Origin: Frigoribacterium sp. PhB116
GTDB taxonomy: Bacteria; Actinomycetota; Actinomycetes; Actinomycetales; Microbacteriaceae
Reading direction: 5' to 3'
DNA: 64,000 nt
NCBI RefSeq assembly: GCF_004364285.1
Contig: NZ_SOBE01000003.1
Span: 1 to 64,000, forward strand
Shown: piece after piece, positions 59,450-64,000 of the stretch
Layout of the letters: each line of letters opens with the position of its first letter
How positions within the stretch are numbered: the stretch's first letter is position 1
Position numbers and translations under genes: made by a program
Notes under the pieces: model-generated
What the model saw: the letters and a program-made list of their open reading frames with translations, nothing else
Told to the model about the DNA's origin: nothing
Database searches by the model: none

Positions 59450-59535
59450 GCAAATGCCGACCACTTGGCCCGATCGACTGCCGCAACAGTGGGATATCCC
59501 GCTGTTGCAAGCTTCTTTGTCGGCATTTGCGGGCA
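59445..59535. repeat. Nested inverted repeat (cruciform-like) between convergent genes
   Basis: Perfect 17-bp arms (59445-59461 and 59519-59535, starting TGCCCGCAAATGCCGAC) enclose a 57-base loop. Inside it, 59483-59508 is a near-perfect 26-bp palindrome centred on GGGATATCCC. The segment is less GC-rich than its surroundings. Termination is one possible role; a mobile-element remnant is another. Confidence 0.8.
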
Positions 59536-59590
59536 ACAGAGGCGCAACTGGGCGATCAGAGCGCAGGAGGAGCGGGTCGGGTGGGGCAGG

Positions 59591-62587
59591 TCAGGCCGCG
59601 GCCGGCGCGACGCTGGTCGTCATCGGCTCGCCGCTCGAGCGGTCGACGAAGCACCAGTACGAACGAACCCCGGCGGCCCACTCCGCGTCGGTCGACGGCC
59701 AGCTCGCGCTGAACTGCGCGTCGGGGTACGTGGAGGCGGCGGCGAGGTCGAGCGCGCTCGCCCCGGTGCAGAGCACCGACATCTGCGACTGCAACGCGTC
59801 GCTCCCCGGGTACGCCGCGGCCGGGTCGGCGTCGAGCGCGCCGATCGAGGCGAGTTGGGCGACGTGCGGCTGCCCGCAGTCGACGACCTCGTAGTCCTGC
59901 TGCCACGCGCTCTCGAAGGCCGAGAAGCACTCGCCGCCCTGCAGGTCGCTCCACGGGTGCGTGCCCGTCGCCAGAGGCCCGGCCACCGCCTCCTGGGCGA
60001 TCTCGGCCGGTGCCGCCGTGACCGTGCGGGTCGCGACCGCCGCCGCAGCCGGGGCCTCGGTCGGCTGCGGCGTCCCGGCGAAGAGCGACCTGCTGAGCAC
60101 GAACAAGGCGGCCAGCGCGAGCACGATCACGAGCGCCGCGGCGACGCCGAGCAGCACCTTGCGGCCGCGGGACCACGACGCGATGCCGCTCCCGGGCCCT
60201 GCCGCGGACGATCCCGTTCCGGGGCCGGACGGCGCCGACGGGGCGGACGGGCCACCGCGCGGAACGAGGGGCGAGACGCCTGAGGAGGCGGCCGCCGGCG
60301 CGGACGGCGACCCTGCCTCGACGCTCAGCCCGGGCAGCTCGGCGCCGGTGTGCGGCACCGAGCGAGGGCGTTCCGCGGCGGCGGTCGGCGGGGTCTCCGC
60401 CGCGGCGGCGGCCCCCGTCGCCCCGGCGCCCGTCAGGCCTGCGCCGGCGAGGCCTGCGCCCGCGAGGGGCAGCGCCGCCGTGGCCGCGTCCGGGGCGTCC
60501 TCCTCGGCCTCGACCCGGAGCGCGGCGAACGGGTCGTCGAGGTCGACCGGGTCGTCGTCCCGGGCCGGGGCCACGAGCTCGTCGTCCTCGGCGGGAGCGG
60601 CAGCGGCAAGGGGCTCATCGACGGCCAGCTCGTCGCTCAGCGCCCAGGACCCGCCCGCCGGCAGCGGGCCGGGATCGACGAGGTCGCTGCGTCCCGCGTC
60701 GGCCGCGGGGTCGCCGGGGGTGTCCTCCAGCGACTCGCGCGCGTCGCCCGACGGTCGCACGATGCCCAGCAGCTCGGTGAACGTGGGCTCCGGGTCGTCG
60801 GCCGTCGGCGCGGACGCCGCTCCCGACGGCGCGGCGAAGGGCAGGCCCGCAGGAGGTGCGGCGGGGGCCCCGGCAGCGCTCTCGTCGTCAGCAGCCGCGG
60901 CCGCAGCCGCAGCAGCCGCACCGTCCGGGGACGCCGCCACCGCGGGCGGCACGACGACCCCCGCGGCTTCGGCCTCGCGGCGCTCTCGCCGGGTCATCTC
61001 GTGGTGCTCGGCGATCCACCAGGGCTCCGCGGGCGCGGACTCGGCCGTGCCCGGCTCGGGCTCGTTCGCGGGCTCCGAGGCGAGCTCCGTCGAGGGCTCG
61101 GTGTCCGGCTCCGAGGCGAGCTCGGTCGAGGGCTCGGTGTCCGGCTCCGAGGCGAACTCGGTCGCGGGCTCGGCCTGCTCGGACGAAGGCTCGGGCTCGC
61201 TCGCCACCTCGGCCACGTTCTCGGTCTGCTCCGCTGCGGGCTCGGACTCGGGCTGGGACTGCTCGACCGTGGACTCGGAGTCGAGCTCGAGCACGGGCTC
61301 GACCAGGTCGACTGCGGGCTCCGGCGCCGACGCAGGCTCGCTCGAGGCCCGGGGCAGTTCGGCCTCGGTCGCGGACTCAGGCTCGGATGCGGCCTCGGGC
61401 GCGAACTCGACCTCAGGCTCGGATGCGAGCTCGAACTCCGACCCGGCCGACGTGGGCTCCGGTCCGACCGGTGTCGATCGGGCCTCCGCCTCGAACGACG
61501 CGGACACGTCCCCGTCCGCAGACGGATCAGGCGCAGCAGCAGGGTCCGCGGCAGCCGGGAGGTCGAACGCCCGCGTCTGCGCGTCGTCGGCCGCGTCGGT
61601 CGACGGGACGGGCGCCTCCTCGGCGTCCTCGCCCGCGGCGGGCGGCAGGTCGACGTCGTCCCGGGACCCTCCGTCAGGGCCCGGGCCCGCGGCCCGGTCG
61701 TCGGACGCCGCCGGGGCGCTCCAGTCGAACGACGACGGGAAGACGGGCTGGGGAGCGACGGGAGGCGTGATCAGGGCGGTGAAGGGGCCGGGCTCGTCCC
61801 GCGGCGCAGGGTCGGCCTCGGGCTCCTCGACCGAGGCGCCGTCCGAGGTGACGGGCTCGTCGTCGTCGACGACCGCGTCCGACGGGTCGGTTGGCGGCAG
61901 CGCGGCGGGCGGCACCGGCGCAGGACGCGGCGCGACAGCCGGCGGGACCTCGTAGCGAGGAGGCGCGACGGCCTCCGACCGGACGGTCTCGTCCGAGACG
62001 GGGTCGGCCTCGTGCTCGTTCTCGTCGACCCCGTCGGCCGACGGCGTCGACTCGGCGGACGGCGTCGGCTCGGCGGACGGCGTCGGCTCGGCGGACGGCG
62101 TCGGCTCGGCGGGCGGCGTCGACTCGGCGGACGGCGTCGGCTCGGTCGGCGAGGGCGGCGGCATCGTCCCGGCGAGCGCCGAGAGATCGAGCGCCATCGG
62201 GTGGCCCGAGCTCTTCACGACCTCGGACTCGGCGGTGGGGGCAGGCGGCACGGTGAACGGCGCGGAGCGGACGGTCTCGGCCGAGATCGGCGTCGCCCCC
62301 GTCCGCAGGCCGGGCTCGGCAAGGTCACCCTCGGCCGAGTCGTCCTCCGCCACGCCGTCGGCGGCCGGGCGGTCAGCGACCACGTCGTCGTGATCGACCA
62401 CGCCGTCGTCGTCAGCGTCGTCGTCATCGACCACGTCGCCGTCGACCGCGTCGTCGTCATCGTCGTCGTCAGCGAACTGCGCCGCGAGCCAGTCGCCCGC
62501 GTCGAGCCCCGACGTGTCGTCCGCTGGCTCCCGGCCCGCCTCCGCCTCCTCGCCGTCCGGCCCGCGGCCGTCGCGCGCGTCGTTCAC
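59591..62587 (-). CDS. Large acidic disordered membrane protein with a septum-formation-type C-terminal domain
   Basis: A 998-residue bitopic protein. Residues 1 to about 800 are rich in Glu, Asp, Pro, Ser and Ala with no clear fold: an Asp-only stretch near residues 40-70, repeated EPTPSA units near 150-185, and SEPDTEPSTELA repeats near 475-505, where the DNA is also tandemly repeated. Residues about 810-831 are a single membrane helix (KVLLGVAAALVIVLALAALFVL). The outer 165 residues have four cysteines (887, 904, 940, 979) in a pattern like the Septum_form domain (GECFSAFESAWQQDYEVVDCGQPH). The topology puts the acidic part inside. The GTG start overlaps the pyrE stop (GTGA at 62584-62587). 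A role in division or envelope work is inferred only from the domain name. Confidence 0.8.
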   Translation of the reverse strand: MNDARDGRGPDGEEAEAGREPADDTSGLDAGDWLAAQFADDDDDDDAVDGDVVDDDDADDDGVVDHDDVVADRPAADGVAEDDSAEGDLAEPGLRTGATPISAETVRSAPFTVPPAPTAESEVVKSSGHPMALDLSALAGTMPPPSPTEPTPSAESTPPAEPTPSAEPTPSAEPTPSAESTPSADGVDENEHEADPVSDETVRSEAVAPPRYEVPPAVAPRPAPVPPAALPPTDPSDAVVDDDEPVTSDGASVEEPEADPAPRDEPGPFTALITPPVAPQPVFPSSFDWSAPAASDDRAAGPGPDGGSRDDVDLPPAAGEDAEEAPVPSTDAADDAQTRAFDLPAAADPAAAPDPSADGDVSASFEAEARSTPVGPEPTSAGSEFELASEPEVEFAPEAASEPESATEAELPRASSEPASAPEPAVDLVEPVLELDSESTVEQSQPESEPAAEQTENVAEVASEPEPSSEQAEPATEFASEPDTEPSTELASEPDTEPSTELASEPANEPEPGTAESAPAEPWWIAEHHEMTRRERREAEAAGVVVPPAVAASPDGAAAAAAAAAADDESAAGAPAAPPAGLPFAAPSGAASAPTADDPEPTFTELLGIVRPSGDARESLEDTPGDPAADAGRSDLVDPGPLPAGGSWALSDELAVDEPLAAAAPAEDDELVAPARDDDPVDLDDPFAALRVEAEEDAPDAATAALPLAGAGLAGAGLTGAGATGAAAAAETPPTAAAERPRSVPHTGAELPGLSVEAGSPSAPAAASSGVSPLVPRGGPSAPSAPSGPGTGSSAAGPGSGIASWSRGRKVLLGVAAALVIVLALAALFVLSRSLFAGTPQPTEAPAAAAVATRTVTAAPAEIAQEAVAGPLATGTHPWSDLQGGECFSAFESAWQQDYEVVDCGQPHVAQLASIGALDADPAAAYPGSDALQSQMSVLCTGASALDLAAASTYPDAQFSASWPSTDAEWAAGVRSYWCFVDRSSGEPMTTSVAPAAA
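61071..61178. repeat. 36-bp tandem repeat within the acidic protein gene
   Basis: Units at 61071-61106 and 61107-61142 are almost identical, and a third more diverged unit covers 61143-61178. They encode 12-residue steps of the SEPDTEPSTELA type, so length variation would stay in frame. Confidence 0.85.
62040..62147. repeat. 18-bp tandem repeat within the acidic protein gene
   Basis: Six consecutive 18-bp units, three of them identical, encode six-residue EPTPSA-type steps. Copy-number change would alter the disordered tail in frame. Confidence 0.9.
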
Positions 62588-63135
62588 GGCTGCAGCCCGA
62601 GGTCGTCCAGCCCGATGGCCGCGTAGTAGGGGTAGCCGGCGGCCTCGATGACCTCGCGGGCGCCGGTGCTGCGGTCGACGACGACGGCGACGGCCGCGAT
62701 CACCGCGCCCACCGCCTCCAGCGCCTTCGCGGCGGCGAGGGGCGAGCCCCCGGTGGTCGACGTGTCCTCGAGGACGACGACCCGCTTGCCCTCGAGGTCG
62801 GGGCCCTCGACCTGCTTGCCGCGACCGTGGTCCTTGGGCTCCTTGCGGACGACGAAGGCGTCGTAGTCGCGCCCCATCGCGACGCCCTGGTGCAGCACGG
62901 CGGAGGCGATCGGGTCGGCGCCCATCGTCAGGCCGCCCACGGCGAACACGTCGGGCACCTCGGTGATGAGGTCGACCATGACCTGCCCGATCAGGGGGGC
63001 GACGCGGTGGTCGAGGCTGACCTTCCGCAGGTCGATGTAGTAGCTCGCCTTCTTGCCGCTCGTGAGCGTGAAGTCGCCGTGGAAGACGGCCTCGGAACGG
63101 ATGTAGTCGATGAGCTGCGTGCGTGCGTCGGTCAC
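62584..63135 (-). CDS. pyrE: Orotate phosphoribosyltransferase
   Basis: A 183-residue enzyme that makes orotidine 5'-monophosphate from orotate and PRPP in pyrimidine synthesis. The PRPP-binding motif is VVVLEDTSTTGGS, and the flexible loop VRKEPKDHGRGKQVEG carries the catalytic lysines. The N-terminal FTLTSGKKASYYIDLRKVSLDHR stretch is typical of actinobacterial PyrE. The GTG at 63135 is chosen because it gives the usual VTDARTQLIDYI start. No ribosome-binding site is seen, while TACCAT lies 8 bases upstream on the minus strand as a possible -10, so the message may be leaderless. The stop overlaps the start of the acidic membrane protein. It is divergent from the exonuclease III gene. Confidence 0.97.
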   Translation of the reverse strand: MTDARTQLIDYIRSEAVFHGDFTLTSGKKASYYIDLRKVSLDHRVAPLIGQVMVDLITEVPDVFAVGGLTMGADPIASAVLHQGVAMGRDYDAFVVRKEPKDHGRGKQVEGPDLEGKRVVVLEDTSTTGGSPLAAAKALEAVGAVIAAVAVVVDRSTGAREVIEAAGYPYYAAIGLDDLGLQP

Positions 63136-63203
63136 GGTGACCAATGGTAGGGCAGGAGGCTCCGCCCAGGCCGGGTGCGCCTCCTGCCGGTAGCGTCGGC
63201 GGC

Positions 63204-64000
63204 ATGCGCGTCGCGACCTGGAACGTCAACTCCGTCCGTGCCCGAGTCGGGCGAGTGGTCGACTGGCTGGTCCGGGAGGACGTCGACGTCGTGGGCCTGC
63301 AGGAGATCAAGTGCAAGCCCGAGCAGTTCCCTTTCGACGCGTTCCGCGAGGCGGGCTACGAGGTCGAGCTGCACGGCCTCAGCCAGTGGAACGGCGTCGC
63401 CTTCGCGAGCCGCCTGCCGATGGACGACGTCACGATCACGTTCCCGACCCAGCCCGGCTTCGCCAAGGGGCAGGAGGGGCTCGACCAGCCCAAGGAGGCG
63501 CGCGCGATCGGCGTCACGGTCGAGGGCGTCCGCCTCTGGTCGCTCTACGTGCCGAACGGCCGTGAACTGGGCGACCCGCACTACGACTACAAGCTCGACT
63601 GGCTCGCCGCCCTCGCCGCCGAGACGGAGGCCTGGATCGCCGAGCGGCCCGACCAGCCGCTCGCGCTGATGGGCGACTGGAACGTCGCCCCGCTCGACAC
63701 CGACGTGTGGGACGTCTCGGTCTTCGAGGGCCACACCCACGTCAGCCAGCCCGAGCGCGACGCCTTCGCCGCGTTCGAGCGCGTCGGCCTGACGGACGTC
63801 GTGCGCCCGCGCCTGCCCGAGGGCTACACCTACTGGGACTACAAGCAGCACCGGTTCCCGAAGAACGAGGGCATGCGGATCGACTTCATCATGGGGTCGC
63901 AGCCGTTCGCCGACCTCGTCACCGACGCGTCGATCCACCGCGACGAGCGCAAGGGCGACGCCCCGAGCGACCACGTCCCCGTCGTGGTCGACCTCGAGCT
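63204..64000 (+). CDS. xthA: Exodeoxyribonuclease III (3' end cut by window)
   Basis: At least 265 residues of an ExoIII/APE-family AP endonuclease and 3'-5' exonuclease for base-excision repair. It is open at the window edge without a stop codon. The full catalytic set is visible: MRVATWNVNSVRARVG (Asn), LQEIKC (metal Glu), YVPNGR, the MGDWNVAP Asp/Asn pair, YTYWDY, RIDFIMGS and the C-terminal SDHVPVVVDLEL Asp/His. The family is usually about 260-270 residues, so only the last few codons are missing. The ATG at 63204 is preceded by a GGCGGC stretch rather than a clear ribosome-binding site. It is divergent from pyrE with 68 bp between starts. Confidence 0.95.
   Translation, partial: MRVATWNVNSVRARVGRVVDWLVREDVDVVGLQEIKCKPEQFPFDAFREAGYEVELHGLSQWNGVAFASRLPMDDVTITFPTQPGFAKGQEGLDQPKEARAIGVTVEGVRLWSLYVPNGRELGDPHYDYKLDWLAALAAETEAWIAERPDQPLALMGDWNVAPLDTDVWDVSVFEGHTHVSQPERDAFAAFERVGLTDVVRPRLPEGYTYWDYKQHRFPKNEGMRIDFIMGSQPFADLVTDASIHRDERKGDAPSDHVPVVVDLE

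Noticed and set aside
63136-63144. TTG start for pyrE at 63144
   Set aside because: The GTG at 63135 matches the usual family N-terminus, and the sequence before it resembles a -10 element.
62588-63316. N-terminal extension of the acidic membrane protein through pyrE
   Set aside because: The frame is open, but pyrE is certain there and a GTGA overlap at 62584-62587 gives a natural start.
1-64000. tRNA, rRNA, CRISPR arrays, insertion sequences, prophage genes, riboswitches
   Set aside because: None was recognised by reading. Short tandem repeats (7, 10, 18, 27 and 36 bp) lack CRISPR spacing, and no transposase or integrase motif appears in any frame. A covariance-model search would be needed to exclude small RNAs.

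Overview
This window reads as a chromosomal segment of a high-GC actinobacterium. Third codon positions are almost all G or C, gene junctions are often 4-bp ATGA or GTGA overlaps, several genes look leaderless, and there is a mycothiol-dependent-type maleylpyruvate isomerase fold protein and a LAxTG (class E) sortase signal. The gene content fits the family Microbacteriaceae; genus is not decided by anything I can see. No rRNA, tRNA, CRISPR, transposase or phage gene was found.

Region by region. (1) 0.26-4.3 kb, minus strand: leuB, ilvE, an FAH-family hydrolase and a YeiH-type membrane protein in one operon. (2) 4.4-6.7 kb: a 14-helix-type MFS exporter divergent from its probable TetR repressor, with two abutting 22-bp operators between them. 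(3) 6.7-11.5 kb: lactonase, chorismate mutase, ohr, a GNAT acetyltransferase, a DinB/MDMPI-fold protein and purA. (4) 11.6-21.9 kb: a xylose locus, with xylB and xylA on the plus strand and, between them, a six-gene minus-strand operon (three Gfo/Idh oxidoreductases, two ThuA-like proteins and a ROK repressor). Three copies of one 21-bp operator lie at xylB, at xylA and at the head of the six-gene operon. A Mn-type DtxR regulator gene is inserted beside xylB. (5) 22-26.4 kb: a coiled-coil protein, then a TetR / degenerate ABC-like protein / YhgE-Pip membrane protein operon. (6) 26.6-45.6 kb: a minus-strand operon headed by a 5129-codon secreted surface protein with about 39 DUF11/DUF7507-type repeats and a LAFTG sorting signal, overlapping a small lipoprotein gene and then a large LuxR (LAL/MalT-type) regulator, followed by a DUF3151 gene. 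(7) 46-57.6 kb: an exopolysaccharide locus, with glycosyltransferase, Wzc-like tyrosine autokinase and low-molecular-weight phosphatase on the plus strand, and four overlapping genes plus an upstream glycosyltransferase (GT, GT, flippase, polymerase/ligase, DUF1972 GT) on the minus strand behind a clear sigma-70-type promoter, then an acyltransferase-SGNH protein. (8) 57.7-64 kb: SpoU methyltransferase, NagD-like HAD phosphatase, a very acidic disordered membrane protein with a septum-formation-type tail, pyrE, and the start of an exonuclease III gene cut by the window edge.

The most unusual structures are these. The surface protein shifts, at about one third of its length, from uniform repeats to a regular A/B alternation of two repeat subtypes. 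The ROK operator set ties the ThuA/Gfo operon of unknown pathway to xylose catabolism. One ABC-like protein has lost every ATPase motif. A 98-bp intergenic element occurs twice in opposite orientations at convergent gene ends. One TetR gene has a promoter, operator and leaderless GTG start that fit together base by base.
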